In this document: in pieces, positions 12,648 to 12,695 of the stretch
How positions within the stretch are numbered: position 1 is the first letter of the stretch
How the letters are laid out: each line of letters starts with the position of its first letter
Origin: an uncultured bacterium
Lineage (GTDB): Bacteria > Methylomirabilota > Methylomirabilia > Rokubacteriales > CSP1-6
Direction: 5' to 3'
Assembly: GCA_946479205.1 (NCBI GenBank)
Contig: CAMLFJ010000035.1
Span: 1-12,695 of the forward strand
DNA length: 12,695 nucleotides
The notes under the pieces: model-generated
Seen by the model: only the letters and a program-made list of their open reading frames with translations
Told to the model about the DNA's origin: nothing
Databases searched by the model: none
Position numbers and translations under genes: made by a program

Positions 12648-12695
12648 ATGAGCGAGAGCCAGGACAGAATGCCTGTGGGCTTTCCGGCGACGAGT
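12648..12695 (+). CDS. Possible start of a further gene (truncated by window edge)
   Basis: ATG 12648 opens MSESQDRMPVGFPATS and runs off the window. The only upstream purine-rich sequence is GGGCGGG, a weak ribosome-binding site. The same frame is open back to the preceding stop at 12534 and reads plausibly (EVIRQTLAAIRAALRGRPFGRA), so the true start may be further upstream. Between 12537 and 12647 I see nothing else. Confidence 0.25.
   Translation, partial: MSESQDRMPVGFPATS

Overview
This is a GC-rich bacterial window with densely packed genes, ATGA start/stop overlaps, and many small lipoproteins and exported proteins. Gene content (benzoyl-CoA epoxidation genes beside a 4-hydroxybenzoyl-CoA reductase subunit, sigma-54-type promoters, short Arg-rich 'DRRxxERR' proteins) fits an uncultured soil or sediment lineage such as Rokubacteria/Methylomirabilota or a deltaproteobacterium. 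That placement is inference; no phylogenetic marker is present.

Positions 1-6883 (+) form one tightly coupled aromatic-acid operon. In order it holds the tail of an unrecognised gene, hcrB (FAD/[4Fe-4S] subunit of 4-hydroxybenzoyl-CoA reductase), an XRE-cupin regulator, boxC (ring-cleaving lyase), boxB (di-iron benzoyl-CoA epoxidase), a RidA-superfamily protein, and a benzoate-CoA ligase. Together these would activate (hydroxy)benzoate to the CoA thioester, reductively remove a para-hydroxyl, epoxidise benzoyl-CoA and hydrolytically open the ring. boxA, hcrA, hcrC and the aldehyde dehydrogenase are not in the window. Gene junctions either overlap (ATGA or TGATG) or are at most 17 nt apart.

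Positions 6884-10100 (+) hold a PAS-domain protein and a metallo-beta-lactamase-fold hydrolase behind a good sigma-54 -24/-12 match. A second cluster follows: a FecR-domain exported protein, a lipoprotein with two duplicated Cys-paired halves, and a NusG/RfaH-like factor that appears to start at CTG inside the lipoprotein stop.

Positions 10108-12104 (-) hold three genes. They are a lipoprotein built of 33-residue repeats (99-bp DNA period), a small DRRxxERR protein with its own promoter whose -35 lies in a 17-bp palindrome, and a small lipoprotein ending in an HExxH-x3-G-x2-H motif. The last gene has an elaborate leader: a sigma-54 promoter, then a cyclic di-GMP class I (GEMM-I) riboswitch, then a hairpin burying the Shine-Dalgarno sequence. 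A second copy of the SD-arm sequence, next to the aptamer P1 stem, can pair with the anti-SD arm. A complete translational OFF switch can therefore be read from the bases, and it is the most interesting object here.

Positions 12105-12695 (+) hold a divergent, hairpin-rich leader, a small lipoprotein that also seems to start at CTG, and the possible beginning of a further gene.
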